Below, piece after piece: positions 37,006-46,578 of a stretch of 64,000 nucleotides of DNA. Under the pieces are notes generated by a model that worked only from the letters and a program-made list of their open reading frames with translations, did no database searches and was not told the origin of the DNA. Source of the stretch: QHWT01 sp963755695. Its GTDB lineage: Bacteria; Acidobacteriota; Vicinamibacteria; Vicinamibacterales; 2-12-FULL-66-21. The stretch spans positions 1,798,001 through 1,862,000 of the forward strand of contig CAVWLB010000008.1 of NCBI GenBank assembly GCA_963755695.1, read 5' to 3'. A program made the translations under genes and the position numbers. The first letter of the stretch is position 1, and every line of letters begins with the position of its first letter.

Positions 37006-38124
37006 ATGTCTTCTAACCCGTTTCTGGGCGTTCTCTATCACTGGACCGGCGGCCTGGCGGCCGCGAGTTTCTACATTCCCTTTCGCCGCGTGCAGCGGTG
37101 GGCGTGGGAGACGTACTGGCTGGTCGGTGGTGTCTTCAGCTGGATTGTCGTGCCGTGGGCGATGGCGGTGCTGCTCGTGCCGGATGTGCCCGCGGTGATC
37201 TCGGCGACGCCGGGAAACACGCTGGCCTGGGTGTTCGCGTTTGGCGCCCTGTGGGGCCTCGGCGGCCTGACGTTCGGATTGACGGTCCGCTATCTGGGGA
37301 TCGCGCTCGGCGTTGCTGTTGCACTTGGACTTTGTAATGCGTTCGGGACGCTCGTGCCGCCGATCGTCAGCGGTGATTGGCAAGAGCTCGTGCGCAGCCG
37401 TTCAGGCCAGATCATCCTGGTGGGTGTGTTCGTGTCGTTGATCGGCATCTCTGTGAGCGGGCTCGCCGGTGTTTCCAAGGAGCGCGAGCTGTCCGCAGAC
37501 GAGAAGCAGGCTGCGGTTCCGGAGTTCGATTTCAGGAAAGGCATCCTGGTCGCGACCTTCTGCGGAGTCATGAGCGCGTGCTTCGCTTACGGAATTGCAG
37601 CCGGAGCTCCGCTGGCGCGCCTGACGCGCGAGCAGCTACTGGCCTCGAACCGCAGCGATCTGTGGCAGAACCTTCCGGTTCTCATCGTGGTCCTCGCCGG
37701 CGGTTTCATCACCAACTGTGTGTGGTGCGTGATCCTGAACGTGCGCAACCGCACCGGCTACCAGTACTTCAACCTCCGTCGAGGATTCGCCGATCCCGAC
37801 CCAGGATCGCCGGCGCCGCTGCTCACGAACTACGCCTTTTCCGCGCTGGCGGGCACGGTCTGGTATCTCCAGTTCTTCTTTTACAGCATGGGAGAGACCG
37901 AGATGGGCCGTTACGGCTTCTCGAGCTGGACGCTGCACATGGCCAGCATCATCATCTTCAGGTACTTTGTGGGGTGTGGCGTTGAGGGAATGGAAAGGCA
38001 CGAGCCGACGCACGCACGCGCTGATCGCGGCCGGCCTGGCCGTTCTCGTCGCGTCGACCCTCATCGTCGGTTACGGCAACTTCATCAAACAGCCGGTGCA
38101 GCCGATCACGGAGAAGTCGCATGA
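37006..38124 (+). CDS. rhaT: L-rhamnose/H+ symporter (RhaT-like), frameshift near the 3' end
   Basis: MSSNPFLGVLYHWTGGLAAASFYIPFRRVQRWAWETYWLVGGVFSW is the RhaT N-terminus (the family has ten TM helices), and the helices follow to NYAFSALAGTVWYLQFFFYSMGETEMG. The frame changes near 37965, continuing WGVALREWKGTSRRTH and LVASTLIVGYGNFIKQ in another frame. The nominal TGA (38122-38124) overlaps the ATG of the mutarotase gene by an ATGA, suggesting the true gene also ends there after a second shift. It imports L-rhamnose (or a similar 6-deoxyhexose) with a proton at the inner membrane. Confidence 0.88.
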   Translation: MSSNPFLGVLYHWTGGLAAASFYIPFRRVQRWAWETYWLVGGVFSWIVVPWAMAVLLVPDVPAVISATPGNTLAWVFAFGALWGLGGLTFGLTVRYLGIALGVAVALGLCNAFGTLVPPIVSGDWQELVRSRSGQIILVGVFVSLIGISVSGLAGVSKERELSADEKQAAVPEFDFRKGILVATFCGVMSACFAYGIAAGAPLARLTREQLLASNRSDLWQNLPVLIVVLAGGFITNCVWCVILNVRNRTGYQYFNLRRGFADPDPGSPAPLLTNYAFSALAGTVWYLQFFFYSMGETEMGRYGFSSWTLHMASIIIFRYFVGCGVEGMERHEPTHARADRGRPGRSRRVDPHRRLRQLHQTAGAADHGEVA

Positions 38125-38474
38125 TCCGTCGAGCCTTCAGGATGTGGATTGGCGAGGGGCAGGCCGAGGAGTACGAACGGCGCCACAATCCGATCTGGCC
38201 GGAACTCGAGCGCGCGCTTTTCGCGCACGGCGTCCACGCCTACTCGATCTTCCTGGACCCGGAGACCAGCTCACTGTTCGCCTACGTGGAATTCGAAAAC
38301 GAGGAGCGTTGGGCGGAAATCGCGTCGACCGAGGTTTGTCAGCGGTGGTGGCGGCACATGCGGGAGGTGATGCCGTCGAACCCGGATAGCTCGCCAGTCT
38401 CGCGCGAGTGCCAGGAAGTCTTTCACATCGACCGGACCTCGTCGCCTCTTGCCCGGGATGTGGGCGGCCAATGA
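38121..38474 (+). CDS. rhaM: L-rhamnose mutarotase (RhaM-like)
   Basis: The protein has 117 residues: MIRRAFRMWIGEGQAEEYERRHNPIWPEL, HGVHAYSIFLDPETSSLFAYVEFE and RWWRHMREVMPSNPDSSPV. These are the RhaM family motifs (RHNPIWPEL, the WWxxM segment, NPDxSP). It interconverts alpha and beta anomers of L-rhamnose in the cytoplasm. The ATGA overlap with RhaT indicates translational coupling. It ends the sugar operon before a strong stem-loop at 38488-38524. Confidence 0.94.
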   Translation: MIRRAFRMWIGEGQAEEYERRHNPIWPELERALFAHGVHAYSIFLDPETSSLFAYVEFENEERWAEIASTEVCQRWWRHMREVMPSNPDSSPVSRECQEVFHIDRTSSPLARDVGGQ

Positions 38475-38487
38475 CGGTCCGAGGCCA

Positions 38488-38524
38488 GAAAGGGTGACAG
38501 TCACAGTGTGACCGTCACTCTTTC
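38488..38524. terminator. Near-perfect 18-bp stem-loop terminator
   Basis: GAAAGGGTGACAGTCACA (38488-38505) pairs with 38507-38524 with two mismatches around a single base. It lies between convergent stops at 38474 and 38534 and so serves both genes. Such a tight palindrome could also cause pausing or be a protein site. Confidence 0.75.
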
Positions 38525-38533
38525 CGGGTTCCC

Positions 38534-40939
38534 TCAGACGCCGGCACCAAAGCCGTGGCTTTGAAGGATCAGCCTGCAGCCAGGATCCGCTCGCAGCGGG
38601 GCCATCGCCGGCTCGACGTCAACGTAACCGAGGAAGGGCGCCCGGTGCTTGCACGCCTCGGTCAGCCATGCGACGGCGGCCTCGCTGTCGTCGATTGCGG
38701 CGGCCATCAACGCGAGATCGTCAGCTCCGGCTTCGCTCCGCGCGTAACGTTCTCGTAGAGCGCGAAACGCCGCGCGTCCTTCATCGAGGCGACCTTCACG
38801 TACGGCACACAATCCTTGGAGCAGCAGGATCGTAGACACCTGGCCGAGGAGCCCTTCAGCCTGCTCGAGCTCGCGGCGCGCCGCCGCGAGCTCTCCTCTC
38901 GCCATCCGAGTCAGGGCCAGATCGACGTGCGCCTGCGCAAAATCGGGATTGGTCTCGAGCACGTGCTCGTACTGAATGATTGCCTCGTCGAGCCGCCCGG
39001 CAAAGTGAAGAATGCGTCCGATGCCGCTCTGGATGATCAGCGACAGGGGATCGAGCTCGAGTGCCCGCTTCATTTCCAGGAGGGCCGCGTCGAAGCGGGA
39101 GCGCGACGCGAGATACATCGCGTTCCATTGTCGCGACGGTGCATGCCCTGGATTGAGATCGAGCGCCCGGGCGAACTCGGCCTCGGCGCCGACGAAGTCC
39201 CAATCGAACCGGAACTTGATGAACGCCATCGACGCGTGTCCGGCGGCGAGGCCATCGTCCAGTTCGAGTGCTTTCACTGCCGCGGTGCGCGCCTCCTCGA
39301 TCAAGGTATTGACCGAGGATGTGCGCAGGCTGACCGCAATCAGCGAGCAACAGTCGGCCAGACCGGCGTAGGCCAGCGCGTACCGGGCATCCTCGGTAAC
39401 CGCACGCTCGAACAGCGTCCGGGCGTTCTTGAGGTCGTCTCCGGTTCGATTGTTCAACAGGTACCGGCCACGCAGATAGAGCTGGTACGCGTCGGCATTG
39501 ACGGTGTACCGCTTGACGAGGCGATTCCTTTCATCGCGGGTGAGGCGCAAGCGCAAGGCATTGGTCAGCTCTTCGGAGATCTCCGCTTGCAAGGTGAACA
39601 CATCCGATGGGCGGCGATTGAGCGACGTCCCCCACAGTTGCGAGCCATCCGCGACATCGACGAGCTCCGCGCCGATACTGAAAGCGTCCCCGCGCTGGAA
39701 CACGTGTCCGGTCAGCACGGCCTGGACGTTGAGTTCTCGACCGACGGCCTGGGGATCTTCGTACTGTCCCTTGTAGCGAAAGACCGTACTTCTGGCCATC
39801 ACCCGCAGGCGAGGGAGCTGCGAGAGGTTATTGATAAGACTCTCGGTCAACCCGTCGCTGAAGTAGTCGAGCTCCTCATCGTGGGTTCGGTTGACCAGCG
39901 GCAGAACCGCCAGTGAATTGATGACCTGCCGGGAGCGACGAGGCCGCCGTCCAGGCGTCCTTCGCCCTGCGGCCGGTACGGCATCGGTTTGGGTTGCTGC
40001 GATGGACGTGATGCCGCGGCTCGTCTGCTGGAGCGGAGACCGCGTCAACGAGGATCGCTCAGCGTCACTCCCGGCATCGAGCGCCCGCATCAACGAACGA
40101 AGGTCGCGGAGCATGTCGGCACAGGACTGATACCGCTCGTCACGGTTCTTGCGAAGTGCGGTACCGACGATGCGGTCGAGTTCGTCCGGTACGTCCGTGT
40201 CGGGCCCGAACGGCTGCGGATCGCGCAGGAGAACTGCGCCCACCACGTCGGCCGCGGTCGTGCCTCTGAACGGCGGCTCTCCCGCGAGCATCTCGTAGAG
40301 CAGAACTCCAAAGGCGAAGAGGTCGGCTCGCAGATCGATATCCGTTCCCCGAACCTGTTCTGGCGCCATGTAACTGCAGGTGCCCATCACGACGCCGTCT
40401 CTCGTGTCGGCGAGCTGGGTCGCGGCGTCGCTGGCCGCTGCGACGGCCTCGTGGTCGGTCAGCTTGGCGAGCCCGAAGTCCAGCACCTTCACGTAGCCAT
40501 CCACCCGGATCATGATGTTTTCCGGTTTCAGGTCACGATGGATGACGCCTGCTTCGTGCGCGGCGGTGAGCGCCTGCGCAATCTGGATGGCAACCTCGAT
40601 CGCGTGCAGGACATCGAGCCGCCCGCGTTCGAGCACGGTCCTGAGCGTGACCCCGTCGATGAACTCGGTGGCCAGGAACCGCATCTCGTCGACATGGCCG
40701 ACATCGTAAATGGTGAGGATGTTCGGATGGTTGAGCGCGGAGATGGTTCGAGCCTCCCGCTCGAATCTCCACAGGCGGCCCTCGTCCCGCACCGCGCGCG
40801 GCGACAGCACTTTCAGCGCAAGCCGGCGGCCGAGGCGGACGTCTTCGGCCAGGTATACCTGGCCCATGCCGCCCGATCCGAGCGGTGAAAGCACTCGATA
40901 GTGCGTGACGATGTCGCCAGAGTTGAGGACCCAGGCCAT
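38534..40939 (-). CDS. Serine/threonine protein kinase with TolB-like and TPR domains
   Basis: The protein has about 801 residues from ATG 40939. The kinase domain covers residues ~15-285: GSGGMGQVYLAED (P-loop), ALKVLSP (Lys), VIHRDLKPENIMI (HRD catalytic loop), LDFGLAKL (DFG), YMAPEQVRG. A linker leads to a TolB-like domain (INSLAVLPLVNRTHDEELDYFSDGLTESLINNL, about residues 345-465), then TPR units (FDAALLEMKRALELDPLSLI, FAGRLDEAIIQYEHVLETNP). No TM helix is seen; it is cytosolic. This architecture is expanded in Acidobacteriota. The full catalytic set contrasts with the kinase at 59760. Confidence 0.94.
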   Translation of the reverse strand: MAWVLNSGDIVTHYRVLSPLGSGGMGQVYLAEDVRLGRRLALKVLSPRAVRDEGRLWRFEREARTISALNHPNILTIYDVGHVDEMRFLATEFIDGVTLRTVLERGRLDVLHAIEVAIQIAQALTAAHEAGVIHRDLKPENIMIRVDGYVKVLDFGLAKLTDHEAVAAASDAATQLADTRDGVVMGTCSYMAPEQVRGTDIDLRADLFAFGVLLYEMLAGEPPFRGTTAADVVGAVLLRDPQPFGPDTDVPDELDRIVGTALRKNRDERYQSCADMLRDLRSLMRALDAGSDAERSSLTRSPLQQTSRGITSIAATQTDAVPAAGRRTPGRRPRRSRQVINSLAVLPLVNRTHDEELDYFSDGLTESLINNLSQLPRLRVMARSTVFRYKGQYEDPQAVGRELNVQAVLTGHVFQRGDAFSIGAELVDVADGSQLWGTSLNRRPSDVFTLQAEISEELTNALRLRLTRDERNRLVKRYTVNADAYQLYLRGRYLLNNRTGDDLKNARTLFERAVTEDARYALAYAGLADCCSLIAVSLRTSSVNTLIEEARTAAVKALELDDGLAAGHASMAFIKFRFDWDFVGAEAEFARALDLNPGHAPSRQWNAMYLASRSRFDAALLEMKRALELDPLSLIIQSGIGRILHFAGRLDEAIIQYEHVLETNPDFAQAHVDLALTRMARGELAAARRELEQAEGLLGQVSTILLLQGLCAVREGRLDEGRAAFRALRERYARSEAGADDLALMAAAIDDSEAAVAWLTEACKHRAPFLGYVDVEPAMAPLRADPGCRLILQSHGFGAGV

Positions 40940-40953
40940 AGACCTTACCAACG

Positions 40954-40981
40954 TGAGCCCACCGACATGAGCCCACCGACA
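40954..40981. repeat. Tandem 14-bp duplication upstream of the kinase
   Basis: TGAGCCCACCGACA is present twice in tandem (40954-40967, 40968-40981), 14 bases upstream of the kinase ATG on the promoter side. The exact copies suggest a recent duplication. Confidence 0.85.
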
Positions 40982-41058
40982 TTCTAGATTGAGGTTCGTC
41001 CGCTGGCGAAAGTCGCTGCTCGAATGGACGGGTGAGGTTCAAATCGCGCGGAACTAGC

Positions 41059-41098
41059 CGTAGGCTTTCTACGTCTAAGCCGTAGACTGTCTACGGCT
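41059..41098. promoter_or_regulatory. Twin CGTAG-N5-CTACG operator-like dyads
   Basis: Dyad 1 is 41059-41073 and dyad 2 is 41081-41095. Both are CGTAG, five bases, CTACG, and the second extends to 8-bp arms (AGCCGTAG...CTACGGCT, 41078-41098). Their centres are 22 bp apart, about two helical turns. Dyad 2 touches the ATG at 41099. They are probably a repressor-binding array; the regulator is unknown. Confidence 0.65.
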
Positions 41099-42190
41099 AT
41101 GGTCGAGCGCCCCAATTCCCATCGCCTCGAGATCGGCAATGCACCCAACGAACTGGTGACGCAGTTGATTGAGCGCGTTCATGCCGCAAGGGATGAACCG
41201 GCGGCGCGCGAAGCCTATCGGGAAGGCTTCAGACGACTCACGTCACAGCTGGACATTTACCCGGTTTCGAGAGGACCCGCCTCGGTCACGTTCGAGTCGG
41301 CGGCGCAAACCGTGCGGCATCTTGCGGGCAGTTGCTTGCCCCTGGGCCTCGCCATTGCGATGCACCTGTACCCGTTCTGCGTTCTGCAGTGCATGCCCTT
41401 GCCGCTTCTAAGTCTCGCGAGGTTTCGGCGCGCTGGTCTGCTGCGAACGATCAGGAGACGCTCGCTGATCCTGGCCAACGCCGGCAGCGACCGTAGCCGA
41501 GGGCCGCACGATTCTGTGGTTGCCCGTCAGGATGCAAGGGGCATTCGAATAGACGGGACGTTCGAGTATATGTCGCTCGCCACTGTCGCCGATCTCGTCT
41601 TCTTCAAGGCCCGGTTGTTGAACGGCCAATCCACCGCGCTCTGTGCGGCTGATTTGCGCACCGACTCGGTCAGTATCGGAAGCTGGAGATTTCCCGGGAG
41701 CATGCGGCTATCCGACACATCCTCCGTGATACTCGCTGGACACCTGGTGCCTCACGGCCGGTATCTGCTCGTAGCCGACGATGACGTTCTTCGCTGCACT
41801 TCGGATTATCAACGCTGCTGGTTTCATCTTTTCCTGTCCGACATATATCTGGCTCGACTCGAACGCCTCCATCTTGTCCGCGGCCTGCAACCGTCGCCGG
41901 AAGAGATGATCAGTCTCAACGAATTGTCCCGTCTGCGCGAGTACGCGCTTCGCTTGCTCGATGACTTTTCCCCAGGCTCCGATAGCCAGCCTCTGAAGGA
42001 GACGACCAGCGCGATGAAGCTGCGCGTCTCGCTGATGGCGCAGTCGATGATGGCCAGGTTGCGCCGTCTGGCCGAACTGACGCCAACCGATGCCGAACAA
42101 CTTCGGACGGAGGCGAGCGAGCTCAGTTACCTCAAATCGCAGCCGACGGCCGACGAGATGATCCTGCGCAGTATCGGCGTTCTTCATTAG
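41099..42190 (+). CDS. Acyl-CoA dehydrogenase-like flavoprotein (weak assignment)
   Basis: The protein has 363 residues. HLAGSCLPLGLAIAMHLYPFCVLQCMP resembles the N-terminal helical domain of acyl-CoA dehydrogenases. LILANAGSDRSRGPHDSVVARQD, IRIDGTFEYMSLATVADLVFFKA and FPGSMRLSDTSSVILAGHLVP match the middle beta domain in pattern. The C-terminal helical domain ends SYLKSQPTADEMILRSIG. The catalytic Glu position is not clear. It could be a diverged ACAD or a flavin-dependent monooxygenase relative. It starts immediately after the double dyad, implying tight regulation. GC content and codon use are not obviously foreign. Confidence 0.5.
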   Translation: MVERPNSHRLEIGNAPNELVTQLIERVHAARDEPAAREAYREGFRRLTSQLDIYPVSRGPASVTFESAAQTVRHLAGSCLPLGLAIAMHLYPFCVLQCMPLPLLSLARFRRAGLLRTIRRRSLILANAGSDRSRGPHDSVVARQDARGIRIDGTFEYMSLATVADLVFFKARLLNGQSTALCAADLRTDSVSIGSWRFPGSMRLSDTSSVILAGHLVPHGRYLLVADDDVLRCTSDYQRCWFHLFLSDIYLARLERLHLVRGLQPSPEEMISLNELSRLREYALRLLDDFSPGSDSQPLKETTSAMKLRVSLMAQSMMARLRRLAELTPTDAEQLRTEASELSYLKSQPTADEMILRSIGVLH

Positions 42191-42458
42191 CCGCAAACGG
42201 CCTCCAGAAGGTCACCAGCACGCTGGTCAGGCTGGGAAAGCCGCTTTGTTCACTGTTGAGGTGGCTGCGGTGGACGGCCTGCCTGCGGCCACTATGGTTG
42301 GTGTGGCAACGCCAGGTTGGTTGCACTACCATTGCCGCTGCTTGCGGGACTGGCGTGACTGGTGGCCACCCGCGGATCGACGACGACTATCGCGGCGCGA
42401 GTGGTTCCTCTTCACCGTTTCTGTCGACGGCTGTGAAGTTTTGCGGAGGGTACCGATC

Positions 42459-42887
42459 ATGTCAGCCACTGTACGAGACATGCTGCGTGGGAAATCCAAC
42501 GTCTATTCCGTCGGGCCGGGCGATACGGTGTACGACGCTCTCCGCCTGATGGCCGACAAGAACATCGGTGCCGTCCTCGTCCGATCGGATCAGCAGATCG
42601 ACGGCATCTTCTCCGAGCGGGACTACGCGCGGAAGGTGATCCTTCTCGGCAAGACGTCCAAGGAGACGCTGGTCCGCGAGATCATGACCACGCGGGTCAT
42701 CTCGGTCGAGCCGGCGTGGACGGCGGATCAGTGCATGGCGCTGATGACCGAGAAACGCATTCGCCACCTGCCGGTCGTGGAACAGGGGCGGCTGGTCGGG
42801 GTCATCTCCATCGGCGATGTCGTCCGGGCGGTGGTCGAGGAGCAGCGGTTCACCATCAACTCGCTGGAGCGCTACATCACGTCCTGA
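42459..42887 (+). CDS. Tandem CBS-domain protein
   Basis: The protein has 142 residues from ATG 42459 (GCGGAGGG upstream). It has two CBS domains: VRDMLRGKSNVYSVGPGDTVYDALRLMADKNIGAVLV...DGIFSERDYARKVI and VREIMTTRVISVEPAWTADQCMALMTEKRIRHLPVVEQGRLVGVISIGDVVR. CBS pairs bind adenosine nucleotides (AMP, ATP, S-adenosylmethionine) and act as energy sensors. No effector domain is present. It stands alone with a 13-base gap before the GH127 gene, so it may be cotranscribed with it. Confidence 0.93.
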   Translation: MSATVRDMLRGKSNVYSVGPGDTVYDALRLMADKNIGAVLVRSDQQIDGIFSERDYARKVILLGKTSKETLVREIMTTRVISVEPAWTADQCMALMTEKRIRHLPVVEQGRLVGVISIGDVVRAVVEEQRFTINSLERYITS

Positions 42888-42900
42888 GCCCGGACCTCGA

Positions 42901-44967
42901 ATGAGCCCGATCAAGCCTTGCCGAATCAGTCGACGCGAATTCGGAGTGCTCCTGGCGGCCGGCGCAGCGCTTCACCTGCCCGGCGCTGACGGCAGCCTCC
43001 AGTCCAATCCGCAGCAGCCCGATTACGTGCCGCCGCCGCGGCCACTCGTCCCCGAGGCGCCGCCGTTTTCCGGAACGTTGAAGTTCACGGCGAAATCGGT
43101 CATCCCGCGCGTGCAACCATTCCCGATGTCGCAGGTGCGATTGCTGCCGGGCACCGTCTTTCACGACGCGCAGGAATGGAATCGCGGCTACATGGCGCGA
43201 CTGGCGCCCGAGCGGCTTCTGTACACGTTTCGAGCGAACGCCGGACTGCCGGTGGGATCGGCGAAGCCGCTGGGTGGATGGGAACAGCCGGAGAACGGCA
43301 AGCGTTCGAGCGAGCTGCGCGGTCACTTCGTCGGCCACTTCCTGTCCGCGAGCGCGCTCCTCTACGCCTCCACCGGCGCGACGGACGTGAAGTCGAAAGC
43401 CGATTCCATGGTGGCGGAGCTGGCGAAGTGCCAGCAGCGGCTGGGCGGCACGTACCTCAGCGCCTTCCCCACCACATGGTGGGATCGCCTCGAGACCGGG
43501 CAGCGGGTGTGGGCGCCGTTCTACACCATTCACAAGATCATGGCCGGCATGTTCGACATGTATCGACTTGCCGGCAACACGCAGGCGCTTCAGGTGCTCG
43601 AAGGCATGGCGGCATGGGCGGACGAATGGACGGCCCCGAAGACCGAAGAGCACATGCAGCAGATTCTCGCGGTGGAGTTTGGAGGCATCGCCGAGACGCT
43701 CTACAACCTCGCCGCCTCGACCGGCAACGACCGCTGGGCGACCGTCGGTGACCGGTTCCAGAAGAGGAGCTTCATCAACCCGCTGGCACTCAGGCGCGAC
43801 GAGCTGCGCGGATTGCACGCCAACACGCACATCCCGCAGGCCATCGCCGCCGCCCGCCGCTACGAGATTTCGGGCGACACGCGGTTTCGCGACGTCGCCG
43901 ACTATTTCTTCCACGAGGTGAGCGAGCGCGCGTTCCTACGTGACCGGCGGCACCAGCAACGCGGAAGGCTGGCTGTCGCCGCCGCGACAGCTCGCATCGG
44001 AATGGAAGGCCAGCGCGAACACCGCCGAGTGCTGCTGCGCCTACAACATGCTCAAGCTGTCGCGGCATCTCTACGAGCTGGGAACCGCAGCCGCGGTATG
44101 TTCGACTACTACGAGCGCCTCCTGCTGAATCACCGCATCGGCACCATCCGTCCGAACGTCGGGACCACCCAGTACTACCTCTCGCTCACGCCAGGCGTCT
44201 GGAAGACCTTCAACACCGAGGACCAGACGTTCTGGTGCTGCACGGGGACGGGCATCGAGGAATACGCCAAGCTCGCCGACAGCATCTACTGGCGCGACGA
44301 TGAAGGCGTCTACGTGAACCTGTTCATCGCCTCGGAGCTCGATTGGCCGGAGGAGAGCTTCAAGCTTCGTCAGGATACGAAGTATCCCGAATCCGAGCAG
44401 CACGGCCCTCACCATCGTCAAGCGCAGGGCGTCGTCCGATGACGATTCGACTGCGGGTCCCCGGCTGGCTGCGCATCGGCGCCTGTGGTGAAGCTCAATG
44501 GAAAGCAGCTCGACGCTTCGGCGGACGCCCGGGAGCTATCTGACGCTCACACGAGCGTGGAAGGCCGGCGACCGTGTGGAGATGGAGCCTTCCGATGCAT
44601 CTGCACGTGGAGGCGATGCCGGACGAGCCTGGGACGCAGGCGTTTCTCTACGGACCGCTGGTGCTGGCCGGCGATCTCGGCAACGACGGCCTCACCGAAG
44701 CCCACATCGTCGGACCGAATCTGCGGGTCGGCGCAGCCGGCGTCGAACAGCACGGCTCGCCGCTCGGCCCGGCCAACCGAACGCCCCCGGTGCCGGAGAT
44801 CGAGATTCCGACCTTTCGACCCGCGGGCCCCGACCCGAACTCGTGGATCAAGCCGGCCGACCAGCCCGGGAGCTTTCGCACCGTGGGGCAGACGGAAGGA
44901 CGTCACGCTGGTTCCGCTCAACCGGTTGTTCGACCGGCGCTATTCAGTGTACTGGCAGGTGTCCTAA
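42901..44967 (+). CDS. GH127-like (DUF1680) beta-L-arabinofuranosidase, Tat-exported, frameshifted
   Basis: Reconstructed length is about 688 residues. It starts MSPIKPCRISRREFGVLLAAGAALHLPG, a twin-arginine signal. The (alpha/alpha)6 barrel has EFGGIAETLYNLAASTG (putative acid/base Glu region), TGGTSNAEGWLSP, ASANTAECCCAYNMLKLSRHLY and TEDQTFWCCTGTGIEEYAKLADSIYW, the CCxxT/CC-rich zinc-cysteine site of GH127. Frame changes near 43940, 44085, 44400, 44500 and 44870; total length is a multiple of three. It should remove L-arabinofuranose from plant glycans outside the cytoplasm, fitting the sugar module at 33.9-38.5 kb. Confidence 0.88.
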
Positions 44968-45107
44968 CCGCGGATTCAGACGGATTGACACGGAAGTGTT
45001 GAAGTTCGTAGAGAATCGGGCCGGCCATCTATCGCATCTCAAGACTGCCACTTCGCACGAATCGTACAGGCCACTAGCGCGCATTTCGGTTCGGCACGGT
45101 CGTTCTT

Positions 45108-46311
45108 TCAGCGTCCGATCACTTGGCGCATAACGCGAAGGAAGTTGCCGCTCAAAATCTTCTTCGCGTCTTGCTCGCTGTAGCCTCGCTCGAGCAACGC
45201 GGCGGTGAGGAGAGGCATGTGAGAAACGTCTTCCAGCCCCGCCGGTACGCTGCTGATCCCGTCCCAATCGCTGCCGATGCCGACATGATCGATCCCGACG
45301 AGCTTCACAACGTGATCGATGTGAGCCACCGCATCCTTGATTGTCGCCAGGTTCGGCTTCATCATCGAATACGTCTCAAGATAGTCCTTCGTCGCGAATT
45401 CATCCAGCGCGCCGCCGGTCAAGCCGGGATCGACTGCTGCGCGCGCCGCAAAGTTCCGGCGTGCCGCTTCGACCTCCTTCTGGCTGAGGAAGCCCGCTCC
45501 GAAGTTGATTCCGATGACGCCGCCGTTCTTGGCCAGAGCCTTGATCATGTCGTCCGTCATGTTGCGCGGCACGTCGGTCAGCGCCCGGCAGCTGGAATGC
45601 GACGCAATCACCGGTTTGCTGGTGACCGCGAGCGTGTCGTAGAAGGTCTTGTCGGAGACATGCGAGATGTCGACAATCATCCCGATGCGGTTCATTTCCC
45701 GCACCACCTCGCGTCCGAAATCGGTCAAGCCGTTGTGCTCGGGTTTGTCCGTGGACGAATCGGCCCAGTTGGTGTTGCGGAAGTGGGTGAGGGTCATGGA
45801 GCGCACGCCCAGCAGGTGGTACATCCGCAATACCGCCAGATTGTCGGCGATGGCGTGCCCGCTCTCGATCGTCAGGTACAGCGGCAATCTTGCCGGTTTT
45901 CGCGATGCGCTCGACATCCGACGCACTCAGGGCGAGCTCGATCTGCTCCGGATGCGCATCAAGAAGCGACTGCATGGCATCGCGGAGCTGGAGCGTGCGC
46001 CGCACCGCTTCCGAGCCCTTGTAGTACGTCGGGACGTACAGTGCGAAGAAGGGCGCGCGCATTCCCGCTTCCCCAAGTCTGGGCAGATCGACATGCCCCT
46101 TGCCGGTCCGCTGGGAAATGTCCTCCTGGCCGTTCAACACCCGCTGAAGTGTATCGATGTGACTGTCGACGCCGATCGTTTCGGCGTGGATGCGACGGGC
46201 GCGCTCCACAAAGTCCTGTCCCTGCACGGCCTGCGCGTTGCTGCCGACCATCGCCAAGCACAGGAAGAAGGTGATGAACATCAACACGCACTCGACGAAG
46301 GCGTTACGCAT
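45108..46311 (-). CDS. Membrane dipeptidase (renal dipeptidase, M19), one frameshift
   Basis: Reconstructed length is about 401 residues from ATG 46311, with a signal/anchor (MFITFFLCLAMVGSNAQA). Metal and active-site motifs are IGVDSHIDT, VDISHVSD, VIASHSSCRALTDVPRN and IDHVGIGSDWDGI, as in M19 dipeptidases. A frame change near 45890 splits AKTGKIAAV from LYLTIESGHAI; net length is one base over a multiple of three (one insertion). It hydrolyses dipeptides at the cell envelope. A repetitive AT-richer stretch separates it from the CocE gene upstream on the same strand. Confidence 0.92.
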
Positions 46312-46369
46312 CAAAGTCGCCACTGAAGAAATGATGGTTCCGGGCGCGATCTGACCATGGGCCGGACTA

Positions 46370-46570
46370 GCGGCTTTGGATTGACGATTGGCGATTTGGA
46401 TTGGGGATTGGCGATTCGGATTGTCGCGTGTCGACTCCAGATTGAGTCGCCAATTGACAATCGAAATCCCAATCGGCAAATTGACAATTCAATCCCCAAT
46501 CGACAATCGCCAATTCAATCTTCAATCAGCAATCTTCAGTCTCTAATCTTCAGTCTGCACTCTTCAATCT
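46370..46570. repeat. GATTGG/CAATC-rich repeat with large inverted repeat
   Basis: A ~200-base intergenic block of degenerate GATTGG units on the left and CAATC units on the right. The arms 46387-46410 and 46490-46514 are nearly perfect inverted complements (ATTGGCGATT and ATTGGGGATTG shared). It is clearly lower in GC than the surroundings. It may be a simple-sequence expansion or a structured element between the M19 and CocE genes. Confidence 0.7.
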
Positions 46571-46578
46571 GCAGTCGC

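Noticed and set aside
38816..39916. 366-residue plus-strand ORF opposite the kinase-TPR gene
   Set aside because: Antisense of TPR/TolB coding sequence without family motifs.
42246..42458. N-terminal extension of the CBS protein
   Set aside because: Extension is Trp/Arg/Cys-rich and not coding-like; ATG 42459 has a proper ribosome-binding site.
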